This document shows, piece after piece, positions 55,728 to 63,386 of a stretch of DNA of 64,000 bases. The notes beneath the pieces are model-generated. The model made no database searches and was not told where the DNA came from. It saw only the letters and a list, made by a program, of their open reading frames with translations. The position numbers were made by a program, and so were the translations under genes. The first letter of the stretch is position 1; every line of letters starts with the position of its first letter. Location of the stretch: positions 248,001 to 312,000 of the forward strand of contig NZ_CP084222.1 of NCBI RefSeq assembly GCF_020268605.1. The letters are read 5' to 3'. Source of the DNA: Arsenophonus apicola (GTDB lineage Bacteria > Pseudomonadota > Gammaproteobacteria > Enterobacterales > Enterobacteriaceae).

Positions 55728-55834
55728 AAAAAATGTCCTTTATTTAAAGCTATAAATTGAGTAGCGGTTATTATAGCCGTAAACGAAAGAAAAACTCACT
55801 ATCAGATAGGATCTTATTATAAAAATAAGCTTAA

Positions 55835-55864
55835 CAATAAAGGCCAGATTGGTTGCCTTTATTG
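55835..55864 (-). terminator. Terminator of fbp
   Basis: CAATAAAGGC (55835-55844) and GCCTTTATTG (55855-55864) form a perfect ten-pair stem with a ten-base loop, 14 bases after the fbp stop on the minus strand. An imperfect T-rich tract follows on that strand. Confidence 0.6.
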
Positions 55865-55878
55865 TGTACGATAGGACG

Positions 55879-56886
55879 TTATTCATTAACTGAAAATTCA
55901 AGCATAAAGCTTTCGGCTTTCTCTACCATAGATTTTGTTCCAACGAAGAATGGTACACGTTGATGTAGTTGTTCTGGAACAATATCTAAAATGCGATGAC
56001 TACCATCACTTGCTTTACCTCCCGCCTGTTCGGCTAAAAAGGCAATCGGATTGCATTCATATAGTAAGCGTAATTTACCTTTAGGATGGCTTGCTGTACT
56101 TGGATAAATATAAATACCACCTTTTAGTAAATTTCGATGAAAATCTGCCACCAGAGAGCCAATATAACGGGTAGTATAAGGGCGAAGTGTAGCGGGATCT
56201 TGCTCCTGGCAATATTTTATATATTTTTTTACCCCTAATGGAAATTTACTATAATTTCCTTCATTGATTGAATACATGTTGCCTTGGGTCGGGAACATCA
56301 CTTTTTCGTGAGATAAACAGAAAACTCCCAGAGAAGGATCATAGGTAAAGGCATGCACACCATAACCGGTTGTATAGACCAGCATGGTTGAAGAGCCATA
56401 TACAACGTAGCCGGCTGCGACTTGTTGATGGCCCGGTTGTAAAAAATCTGCTTTGGTAACAGGTTGTCCAATCGGTGTAATGCGGCGATAAATAGAGAAA
56501 ATAGTTCCTACCGAAACATTTACATCAATATTTGATGAACCATCTAATGGATCCATTAATACGACATATTTGGCATTTTCTGCCCGATCACCATCAAAAA
56601 TAACGATTTCGTCTTCTTCTTCAGAGGCAATGCCAGCAACCTCTCCTCGCGCTTTCAAAGCGGCTTTTAATTTTTCATTCGCGTAGAGGTCAAGTTTCAT
56701 TTGAACTTCACCTTGAACATTAGAAGCACCACTTGCGCCTAAAATATCCACCAAACCGGCTTTATTAATATCGCGGTGAATGATTTTTGCACCTAATTTA
56801 ATGGCTGACAATAATGCAGTAAGTTCACCAGTAGCATGAGGAAAATCATGTTGTTTTTCAACGATAAATTCGTCTAATGTTTTCAT
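55879..56886 (-). CDS. fbp: Fructose-1,6-bisphosphatase class 1
   Basis: Fbp catalyses the committed step of gluconeogenesis. With the ATG at 56886 it is 335 residues (E. coli 332) and begins MKTLDEFIVEKQHDFPHATG; an in-frame TTG two codons upstream is disfavoured. Metal site motifs are ASEEEDEIV and DPLDGSSNIDVNVSVGTIF. In E. coli mpl follows; here argR lies upstream instead, so this is a rearranged junction. Confidence 0.98.
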   Translation of the reverse strand: MKTLDEFIVEKQHDFPHATGELTALLSAIKLGAKIIHRDINKAGLVDILGASGASNVQGEVQMKLDLYANEKLKAALKARGEVAGIASEEEDEIVIFDGDRAENAKYVVLMDPLDGSSNIDVNVSVGTIFSIYRRITPIGQPVTKADFLQPGHQQVAAGYVVYGSSTMLVYTTGYGVHAFTYDPSLGVFCLSHEKVMFPTQGNMYSINEGNYSKFPLGVKKYIKYCQEQDPATLRPYTTRYIGSLVADFHRNLLKGGIYIYPSTASHPKGKLRLLYECNPIAFLAEQAGGKASDGSHRILDIVPEQLHQRVPFFVGTKSMVEKAESFMLEFSVNE

Positions 56887-57022
56887 GACCAAGGTCCTGA
56901 GTCAAATTTTATAGAGGTTTTTTAAGGAACTGTAGTTCCTTATGTGCGTGCAGTTTAGCCAAATTAGGGCAAGATTAATAGTTGGATTATTTTTGTTAAT
57001 CAAGATAACGATTCATTTCATA

Positions 57023-57046
57023 TTATCGCGCTGATCAGCGCGATAA
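57023..57046. repeat. 24-base perfect palindrome after argR
   Basis: Twelve bases, TTATCGCGCTGA, are followed directly by their exact reverse complement. It starts ten bases past the argR stop on the minus strand, so it may be the argR transcript end (as a GC-rich hairpin) or a protein-binding palindrome. No T-run follows on the minus strand. Confidence 0.6.
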
Positions 57047-57055
57047 CTGTGATTT

Positions 57056-57526
57056 TTACAACTCTTGTTCAAATAAATTCAAAATGGCTTCATAAAGTCG
57101 TTTGGTGGAAAATCCCAGAGTTGGAGTAGAAAAAATGGTATCATCGCCGGCGATACTACCTAAAATTCCTTCTGAAGTTCCTAAAGAATCTAATAAACGA
57201 GCAATCAGCTGTGCAGCCCCAGGGCTAGTACGAATAACCACAATTGATTCATTGTAATTAACATCTAATACCAAATTTTTTAGTGGGCTAGTTGTTGTAG
57301 GAACAACCAGTTCAGCGGGTAGGCAATAAACCATTTCCATTTTCGCATTACGGTTACGCACTGCGCCAAACTTAGTCAGCATTCTAGAAATTTTTGATTG
57401 GTTTATATTTTCAAAGCCTTGCTCTTGAAGTGCTATAACGATCTCACTTTGTGAACTAAATTTTTCTTCTTTGAGCAGCGCTTTAAAAGCTTTCACGAGA
57501 TCTTCTTGTTTAGAAGAAGCATACAT
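57056..57526 (-). CDS. argR: Arginine repressor ArgR
   Basis: ArgR is the hexameric arginine-responsive regulator and XerCD accessory factor at cer. The 156 residues equal E. coli. The N-terminal winged helix contains SQSEIVIALQEQGFENINQSKISRML, shown here in parts; the C-terminal oligomerisation and arginine-binding domain has GAAQLIARLLDS and GSIAGDDTIFSTP. It diverges from mdh as in E. coli, and its own upstream region has an ARG-box-like site. Confidence 0.98.
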   Translation of the reverse strand: MYASSKQEDLVKAFKALLKEEKFSSQSEIVIALQEQGFENINQSKISRMLTKFGAVRNRNAKMEMVYCLPAELVVPTTTSPLKNLVLDVNYNESIVVIRTSPGAAQLIARLLDSLGTSEGILGSIAGDDTIFSTPTLGFSTKRLYEAILNLFEQEL

Positions 57527-57945
57527 AAATCACCTTTTTCAAGACGTTAAGTAGAGCGATATTATGTATAAAGGTGAATTTTTATGCAACAAGGAGTCTA
57601 GCCATAGTGCTATGAAAATAATAAAAAAAGCAATAATAGAAATTATTTGTTAGTTATTTGTCTGTTTTGTGGAAATTGAAGATAAATTTTTGTTTAAAAA
57701 ATAATGTTAATTGTAAAAATAACCTTTGTGACTCTACCTTATGCTGCTACCTAATCAATATTAAAAAAGTGCCCCTTATCGCATTAGTCGATAAGGATTT
57801 TATTTAAAATGAAAGCAAAAAATTTATCGGACTTATCTATTAACAACAATTAATCGTAATTAATAGACTGTCATATGAATAATGTATGTAATAGATTGAA
57901 AGTTTTAAGCTATTTCGAAGTGTCATCATTTAAAGGAGTATCAGC
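57527..57945. other. argR-mdh divergent intergenic region
   Basis: This 419-base AT-rich spacer holds the divergent promoters of argR and mdh and an ARG-box-like site near the argR side. No ORF is credible. Confidence 0.6.
57573..57590 (-). promoter_or_regulatory. ARG box (ArgR operator) upstream of argR
   Basis: On the plus strand TGAATTTTTATGCA (57575-57588) matches the ArgR half-site pattern TGAAT-N4-ATTCA at most positions. It lies 46-63 bases before the argR start. A second, weaker match just toward argR (57552-57569) would give the usual tandem arrangement. argR is autorepressed in E. coli. Confidence 0.6.
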
Positions 57946-58884
57946 ATGAAATTAGCTATTCTTGGGGCAGCAGGTGGTATTGGTCAAGCGCTTGCACTTC
58001 TTCTTAAAAACCAGCTTCCATCAGGCTCAGAGCTTTCTCTTTATGATATTGCTCCTGTGACCCCTGGTGTTGCCAAAGATTTAAGCCATATTCCAACGGA
58101 TGTAAAAGTAATTGGTTTTGCTGGTGAAGATCCAACACCTGCACTTGACGGTGCTGATGTAGTATTAATTTCGGCAGGTGTTGCCAGGAAACCGGGAATG
58201 GATCGTTCAGATTTGTTTAATATAAATGCCGGTATCGTACGTAGTCTGATTGAAAAAGTTGCTCAGAGCTGTCCAAAGGCGTTAATTGGTATTATTACTA
58301 ATCCGGTCAATACCACGGTTCCGATAGCAGCAGAGGTATTAAAAAAGACCGGTGTGTATGATAGAAATCGACTATTTGGTGTAACAACCTTAGATATTAT
58401 CCGTTCTAACACTTTTGTTGCTGAATTAAAAGGTAAAAAACCGCAAGAAATTGAAGTGACGGTTATTGGAGGTCATTCTGGCGTAACGATTCTACCGCTA
58501 CTCTCTCAAATTCCAGCAGTTAGCTTTACCGAACAGGAAGCTGAGGAGCTAACTAAACGTATCCAAAATGCGGGAACTGAAGTTGTAGAAGCAAAAGCCG
58601 GTGGTGGATCCGCAACACTTTCTATGGGACAAGCCGCTGCACGATTTGGTTTATCATTAATACACGCTTTAAATGGTAAAGAAAATATAATCGAATGTGC
58701 ATATGTGGAAGGTGATGGTGAATATGCGCGTTTTTTTGCTCAGCCAATACGTTTAGGTAAAAATGGTATTGAAGAAAGATTACCTATAAATATTATGAAT
58801 ACCTTTGAAAAAAATAAATTGGAAAATATGTTAGAGACACTCAATAAAGATATTAAATTAGGCGAAGATTTTATTAATAAATAA
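57946..58884 (+). CDS. mdh: Malate dehydrogenase
   Basis: Mdh interconverts malate and oxaloacetate with NAD in the TCA cycle. The 312 residues equal E. coli: NAD loop GAAGGIGQALA, substrate Arg in GVARKPGMDRSDL, and catalytic His in VIGGHSGVTILPL. A strong ribosome site AAAGGAG precedes the ATG, and a clear terminator follows. Confidence 0.99.
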   Translation: MKLAILGAAGGIGQALALLLKNQLPSGSELSLYDIAPVTPGVAKDLSHIPTDVKVIGFAGEDPTPALDGADVVLISAGVARKPGMDRSDLFNINAGIVRSLIEKVAQSCPKALIGIITNPVNTTVPIAAEVLKKTGVYDRNRLFGVTTLDIIRSNTFVAELKGKKPQEIEVTVIGGHSGVTILPLLSQIPAVSFTEQEAEELTKRIQNAGTEVVEAKAGGGSATLSMGQAAARFGLSLIHALNGKENIIECAYVEGDGEYARFFAQPIRLGKNGIEERLPINIMNTFEKNKLENMLETLNKDIKLGEDFINK

Positions 58885-58907
58885 TATTATTAACTTAATT
58901 AAATAAT

Positions 58908-58937
58908 AAACCGCAGATATGAGTCTGCGGTTTTTTT
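58908..58937 (+). terminator. Intrinsic terminator after mdh
   Basis: AAACCGCAGA (58908-58917) and TCTGCGGTTT (58924-58933) form a perfect stem with a six-base loop, followed by a run of T. It sits between convergent mdh and sfsB and may serve both. Confidence 0.9.
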
Positions 58938-58942
58938 ATAAT

Positions 58943-59218
58943 TTATTCGTTATTTTTATTAGTAGGCTGACGAATATTTCGTTCTAATAATTCTCCTGTA
59001 TTGAAATCGTAATAACGGCTAGGCCATATTTCAGAGGGATGAAGGTTTAAAAAGTTTGCAATTATCCATTCTCCTTTTGGCCAGGGCCGAGATAAAGCAT
59101 TGGCTAGGGTAGAAGAGCTTAAACCTGCTTGTCTTGATATAGCTGCTAATGTTGTTCCGCGTTTTCTTAGCGCTGCAATAATATCCGCAGGATGCCAATC
59201 AGATTTCTGTGAAATCAT
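58943..59218 (-). CDS. sfsB: SfsB/Nlp, Ner-like DNA-binding regulator
   Basis: The 91-residue protein has the DWHPADIIAALRKRGTTLAA start and LSSSTLANALSRPWPKGEWI helix-turn-helix of SfsB (also called Nlp, Ner-like protein; E. coli 92 residues). These are homologues of the Ner repressor of phage Mu, with the IWPSRY motif also shared. In E. coli it affects maltose gene expression. Here it is divergent from a Mu c-repressor-like gene, the arrangement of the Mu early switch. Confidence 0.92.
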   Translation of the reverse strand: MISQKSDWHPADIIAALRKRGTTLAAISRQAGLSSSTLANALSRPWPKGEWIIANFLNLHPSEIWPSRYYDFNTGELLERNIRQPTNKNNE

Positions 59219-59786
59219 TTTTAATCCTTTTTCTATTAAATATATTGCTGTATTAGTGGTATAAATAACAGATAGTTCTCACATGTATTTCGAACTAGAA
59301 CTTGTTATTAGAAATAAAATAACATTTTTTTCTTTAATAGTTTCTTATTTTTTTCTTAAAAATCTCTTTTTTGAACTTGATTGCAAAAAATAGAGAAATT
59401 TTACAGATATTTTAAGAAATATAGTGAGGTTCTCTTCAATTTATTAGGAGTGTATATAATTAATTCTAGTTATATTAATTCAGTATAATAGAGTGAAAAA
59501 AATAAAAATCTTTAATTCATATTAATTCCTTAAAATTAATAGTTATAAAATAATTTGTCCGATATTAATAGAAAAAAAATTAGTTAATAATGATAGTAAA
59601 AAGGAGAACAATATTTGCAAGAGATAAAAAAAGAAATAACCCTGCAATTTTATTCAATGATTTTTCTATGTTTAAGAAATTTGGAGGGTTTTAAAAGAAA
59701 AAAATAATCAAGAAGGCCACCATTTTTAACAATTAGATTTGCAGAATTAGGTTATGTATTAATACCAAAAGTGATGCGAGAAAATT
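59219..59786. promoter_or_regulatory. Divergent control region between sfsB and the Mu c-like gene
   Basis: This 568-base, very AT-rich region separates two divergent DNA-binding proteins. Near sfsB, GAACT occurs as a direct repeat (59292-59296 and 59298-59302), again at 59373-59377, and in inverted orientation within AGTTCT at 59274-59279. AGTTCT (59274-59279) and AGAACT (59297-59302) form an inverted pair. A 30-residue reading frame at 59615-59707 starts with TTG behind AAGGAG. I infer operators here; none is proven. Confidence 0.4.
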
Positions 59787-60179
59787 ATGAAAAAAGAATG
59801 GTATACCGCGAAAGAACTCGCTGGATTGGTTGGTTTGCCTTCATCACCACAAGGTATCAACCTAATGGCTCGCAGGGAAGGTTGGGAGCAACGTCGAAAA
59901 CGTGGAGTCCAAGGCAAAGCTGTTGAATATCATGTCAGTAGTCTGCCTGAAGATGTATTTAATGTATTATCGCTAAATGATAACTCTATTGATTATCGCG
60001 GCAAAGGAAAACGACAAGATGCTTTTTTAATTTGGGTCGAAGCTTATAAACAATTAACAAAAAAAGAGCGTGAAAAAATTATTAAATTTATTTTACGGGA
60101 AGGATTGGAAAAGTTAATTGGTTATATCAATTGTTGTGAAGCGATATTAGTGGAAGAAGATAACTCTGGAACAGGATGA
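59787..60179 (+). CDS. Mu-type DNA-binding domain protein (phage Mu c-repressor-like)
   Basis: The 130-residue protein begins with an HTH_Mu-type winged domain: EWYTAKELAGLVGLPSSPQG, then ARREGWEQRRKRGVQGKAVEY and the SSLPEDV end (residues 4-55). This pattern matches the N-terminal DNA-binding domains of phage Mu repressor c and MuA transposase. The rest (about 75-130) is a short charged helical tail with no integrase or DDE domain, so it is repressor-like, not a transposase. A TGA in frame just upstream supports the ATG at 59787, although the ribosome site is weak. It is convergent with ispB. Function is inferred only. Confidence 0.8.
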   Translation: MKKEWYTAKELAGLVGLPSSPQGINLMARREGWEQRRKRGVQGKAVEYHVSSLPEDVFNVLSLNDNSIDYRGKGKRQDAFLIWVEAYKQLTKKEREKIIKFILREGLEKLIGYINCCEAILVEEDNSGTG

Positions 60180-60187
60180 GCTGTTCC
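60168..60187 (+). terminator. Hairpin overlapping the stop of the Mu c-like gene
   Basis: GGAACAG (60168-60174) pairs with CTGTTCC (60181-60187) around GATGAG, which contains the stop codon; a T-run follows about nine bases later. It may terminate this gene and the convergent ispB. Confidence 0.4.
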
Positions 60188-60200
60188 AAAGAAGTTTTTG

Positions 60201-61172
60201 TCACGAGGGGCGTTGCACGGAAATGCAAGCCAAGCTGATCAGAGCATCCTTATAAGATGTGTCAGGTAAGATATCTAGCGTTTTAATTGCTTTATCGGCT
60301 TCCTCTCTAGCTCGGTCACGGGTATATTCAAGAGAGCCACAGCGTTTCATGGTAATTAATATAGTACTAAGTAAATGGCGCCCATTACCTTTTTCTATTG
60401 CGTTACGAATAAGTGCGGATTCTTCTGCGGTGCCTTTTTTCATTGCATGAAGTAGCGGTAATGTTAACTTTCCCTCATTTAAATCATCGCCGATATTTTT
60501 GCCAATAGTGGTACTATCCGCGTCATAATCTAGAAGATCATCAATCAGTTGGAAGGCCGTACCAAGAAAACGACCATAATCTCGTAAGGCTTGTTGCTGG
60601 GTCTCATTGGCACCAGATACAATCGCTGATGCATGTGTCGCAGCTTCAAATAGGCGTGCAGTTTTACTATATATTACTTGCATATAGATGCTTTCGGTGA
60701 TGTCTGGATTATTACAATTGATTAGTTGTGAAACTTCACCTTCTGCAATGACATTTGTTGCATCAGACATCAGTTTTAAAACAGGCATTGAATCAAGTGC
60801 TGTCATCATTTGAAATGAGCGGGTATAAATAAAGTCTCCTACTAATACACTGGCGGCATTACCGAAAACAGAATTTGCTGTTTTTTTCCCGCGCCGCAAG
60901 GTTGACTCATCAACAACATCATCATGTAGTAATGTTGCGGTATGAATAAATTCAACCAATGCTGCTACATTAATGTGCTTTTCGCCTTGATAACCTAGCG
61001 CTCTTCCAACCAGAATAGCAATCATAGGCCGAATTTTTTTTCCGCCACCACTGATAATATAGTGACCTAGTTGATTAATGAGGTAGACATCTGAATTTAA
61101 TTGATTCAAGATTGCTTTATTAACCGCTTCCATGTCTTTTGCGGTTAGATTGATAATTGATTCTAAATTCAT
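60201..61172 (-). CDS. ispB: Octaprenyl diphosphate synthase
   Basis: IspB makes the C40 side chain of ubiquinone and menaquinone and is essential in E. coli. The 323 residues equal E. coli. The two Asp-rich prenyl-diphosphate motifs are HDDVVDES and DDLLDYD; GGGKKIRP and GEVSQL are also present. It diverges from rplU as in E. coli. Confidence 0.99.
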   Translation of the reverse strand: MNLESIINLTAKDMEAVNKAILNQLNSDVYLINQLGHYIISGGGKKIRPMIAILVGRALGYQGEKHINVAALVEFIHTATLLHDDVVDESTLRRGKKTANSVFGNAASVLVGDFIYTRSFQMMTALDSMPVLKLMSDATNVIAEGEVSQLINCNNPDITESIYMQVIYSKTARLFEAATHASAIVSGANETQQQALRDYGRFLGTAFQLIDDLLDYDADSTTIGKNIGDDLNEGKLTLPLLHAMKKGTAEESALIRNAIEKGNGRHLLSTILITMKRCGSLEYTRDRAREEADKAIKTLDILPDTSYKDALISLACISVQRPS

Positions 61173-61342
61173 TTTATAAATTCTTACATCAATTTGGTTT
61201 TACCTAAACATAATATTTAGTCATGTGATCTTGTACTGTTAATCTGTCACCGATTGTACTGTAAAATTAATTGCAAATGAACGGCTACAGAATAAATACA
61301 CTTTATAAAGTAGATTTTTTATTATTAGATTGAATTCTAGGC

Positions 61343-61371
61343 TTGTCTTCTGATGCTTTTTTGCGTAGAAT
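61343..61371 (+). promoter_or_regulatory. Sigma-70 promoter of rplU
   Basis: TTGTCT (61343-61348) and TAGAAT (61366-61371) are 17 bases apart, followed by the GC-rich TCGCGCC discriminator typical of growth-regulated ribosomal promoters. The rplU ATG is 77 bases beyond the -10 box. Confidence 0.75.
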
Positions 61372-61447
61372 TCGCGCCCTATTGTGAATATTTATAAAAC
61401 GCACTCTGAATCAAATATGCTAAGGGAGTGTGTTAAGCGGAGTTTAT

Positions 61448-61756
61448 ATGTACGCGGTTTTCCAAAGTGGTGGTAAACAACACCGAGTCAGCGAAGGCCA
61501 AACAGTTCGCCTGGAAAAGCTAGACATTGCGACAGGTGAAACTGTTGAGTTCGATCAAGTATTGATGATCGCCGACGGTGATGATATTAAAATCGGTGCG
61601 CCTGTCGTTGAAGGCATCAAAGTTAAAGCTGAAGTTATTGCGCATGGTCGCGGTGAGAAAATTAAAATTGTTAAATTTCGTCGCCGTAAACATAGCCGTA
61701 AACAACAGGGCCACCGTCAGTGGTTTACTGATGTTAAGATCACTGGTATTGCTTAA
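61448..61756 (+). CDS. rplU: 50S ribosomal protein L21
   Basis: L21 has 102 residues (E. coli 103) from the ATG at 61448: MYAVFQSGGKQHRVSEGQTV and the basic VKFRRRKHSRKQQGHRQWFT C-terminal region are diagnostic. A GTG/TTG-type upstream start at 61430 would add six non-conserved residues. It begins the rplU-rpmA operon. Confidence 0.99.
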   Translation: MYAVFQSGGKQHRVSEGQTVRLEKLDIATGETVEFDQVLMIADGDDIKIGAPVVEGIKVKAEVIAHGRGEKIKIVKFRRRKHSRKQQGHRQWFTDVKITGIA

Positions 61757-61775
61757 GAATTAGGAGAGCAGATTA

Positions 61776-62033
61776 ATGGCACATAAAAAGGCTGGCGGCT
61801 CAACGCGTAATGGTCGCGATTCCGAAGCAAAACGCCTAGGTGTAAAACGTTTTGGTGGTGAATCTGTATTGGCAGGTAGCATTATTGTTCGTCAGCGTGG
61901 TACTAAATTCCATGCTGGTATTAATGTTGGTTGTGGTCGCGATCATACCCTATTTGCATTGGCTGACGGAAAAGTTAAATTTGAAATTAAAGGACCAAAA
62001 AATCGTAAATATGTCAGTATTGAAGCTGAATAA
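61776..62033 (+). CDS. rpmA: 50S ribosomal protein L27
   Basis: L27 reaches into the peptidyl-transferase centre with its N-terminus. The 85 residues equal E. coli: MAHKKAGGSTRNGRDSEAKR and the GGESVLAGSIIVRQRGTKFH core. AGGAGAG precedes the ATG, and a strong terminator follows. Confidence 0.99.
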   Translation: MAHKKAGGSTRNGRDSEAKRLGVKRFGGESVLAGSIIVRQRGTKFHAGINVGCGRDHTLFALADGKVKFEIKGPKNRKYVSIEAE

Positions 62034-62060
62034 GTTTTTTTGATCTTTAAATAGAGTTTA

Positions 62061-62090
62061 AAAAAGCCCTGCAAATATGCGGGGCTTTTT
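62061..62090 (+). terminator. Intrinsic terminator after rpmA
   Basis: AAAAAGCCCTGCA pairs with TGCGGGGCTTTTT (one G-U wobble) around a four-base loop, ending in TTTTT. Confidence 0.9.
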
Positions 62091-62166
62091 ATATTACCTT
62101 ATGTAATACCATCTCTGAGTAAAACTACCATCTAGCATATAATGTCTAGTATGCGGAGAAAAGATA

Positions 62167-63333
62167 ATGAAATTTGTTGATGAAGCCAAAATATTAGTTA
62201 TAGCTGGCGATGGTGGCAATGGTTGCGTTAGCTTCCGCCGTGAAAAATATATTCCTAAGGGTGGGCCTGATGGTGGAGATGGTGGAGATGGTGGAGATGT
62301 CTATCTGTTGGCTGATGAAAATCTTAATACGTTAATTGATTATCGATTTGAAACCATCTTTCGAGCTGAACGAGGACAGAATGGTCAAAGTCGTGATTGT
62401 ACAGGTAAACGTGGTCAAGATAACACCATTAAAGTGCCAGTTGGTACACGGATACGCGATTTTTCAACCAGTGAAATCGTCGGTGATATGACGCGTCACG
62501 GGCAGCGCTTAATGGTTGCAAAAGGTGGATTTCATGGTTTAGGTAATACTCGATTTAAATCATCAGTCAACCGTGCGCCTCGTCAAAAAACGATGGGAAC
62601 GAAAGGAGAAACAAGAGAGTTGCTACTTGAATTGATGTTACTTGCTGATGTAGGCATGTTAGGTATGCCAAATGCAGGTAAATCGACTTTCATTCGTTCA
62701 GTTTCTGCAGCAAAACCCAAAGTTGCTGATTATCCCTTTACTACATTGGTACCGAGTTTGGGGGTAGTACGTGTGGATAGTGAGCAAAGCTTTGTTATTG
62801 CAGATATTCCTGGTTTAATTGAGGGAGCAGCAGAAGGTGCAGGTCTTGGCATTCGTTTCTTAAAGCATTTGGAACGCTGCACGATACTTCTACACCTTAT
62901 TGATATTTGCCCTATTGATGGTTCTGATCCGGTTGAGAATGTCAAAATAATTGATGCCGAACTGGAAAAATATAGTGAAAAGTTAGCCCAAAAACCGCGG
63001 TGGTTAGTGTTTAACAAAGTTGATCTTTTGACTACTGAAGAGGCAAATGATCGTGCAAAAGCTATTATTGAAACTTTAAAATGGCAAGATAAGTATTATC
63101 AGATTTCTGCGGTAAATCAGCTAGGCGTTAAAGCACTTTGTTGGGATATTATGACATTTATGCAAGCCCATCCGCAAAATATATCACTAGATAATAGTAA
63201 CGGATCAGATAAAGCTGAATTTATGTGGGATGATTATCATAAAGAGCAACTATTTGATAATAAAACGGATCTAGATGATGACGATTGGGATGAAGACGAT
63301 GAAGAGGGAATCGACTTCATTTATAAGCGTTAA
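62167..63333 (+). CDS. obgE: Obg-family GTPase ObgE (CgtA)
   Basis: ObgE is an essential GTPase of 50S assembly and the stringent response. The 388 residues (E. coli 390) have the glycine-rich Obg domain with FRREKYIPKGGPDGGDGG, the G domain with GMPNAGKSTFIRSVSAAKP, DIPGLIEGAAEG and FNKVDLL, and a very acidic C-terminal tail (DDDDWDEDDEEGIDF). yhbE, which precedes it in E. coli, is absent. Confidence 0.99.
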   Translation: MKFVDEAKILVIAGDGGNGCVSFRREKYIPKGGPDGGDGGDGGDVYLLADENLNTLIDYRFETIFRAERGQNGQSRDCTGKRGQDNTIKVPVGTRIRDFSTSEIVGDMTRHGQRLMVAKGGFHGLGNTRFKSSVNRAPRQKTMGTKGETRELLLELMLLADVGMLGMPNAGKSTFIRSVSAAKPKVADYPFTTLVPSLGVVRVDSEQSFVIADIPGLIEGAAEGAGLGIRFLKHLERCTILLHLIDICPIDGSDPVENVKIIDAELEKYSEKLAQKPRWLVFNKVDLLTTEEANDRAKAIIETLKWQDKYYQISAVNQLGVKALCWDIMTFMQAHPQNISLDNSNGSDKAEFMWDDYHKEQLFDNKTDLDDDDWDEDDEEGIDFIYKR

Positions 63334-63354
63334 TTAATACGAATTATTTTTAGC

Positions 63355-63386
63355 GGGTATCGAGTAGATACCCTTTTGTTTTTTTA
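63355..63386 (+). terminator. Intrinsic terminator after obgE
   Basis: GGGTATC (63355-63361) and GATACCC (63367-63373) form a stem with a five-base loop, followed by TTTTGTTTTTTT, which overlaps the dacB stop codon. It serves obgE. Confidence 0.85.

Noticed and set aside
59787..60179. MuA-type transposase fragment
   Set aside because: The domain at the N-terminus is shared with MuA, but the protein ends after a short helical tail and there is no DDE domain or inverted repeat in the flanks, so a repressor-like gene fits better.
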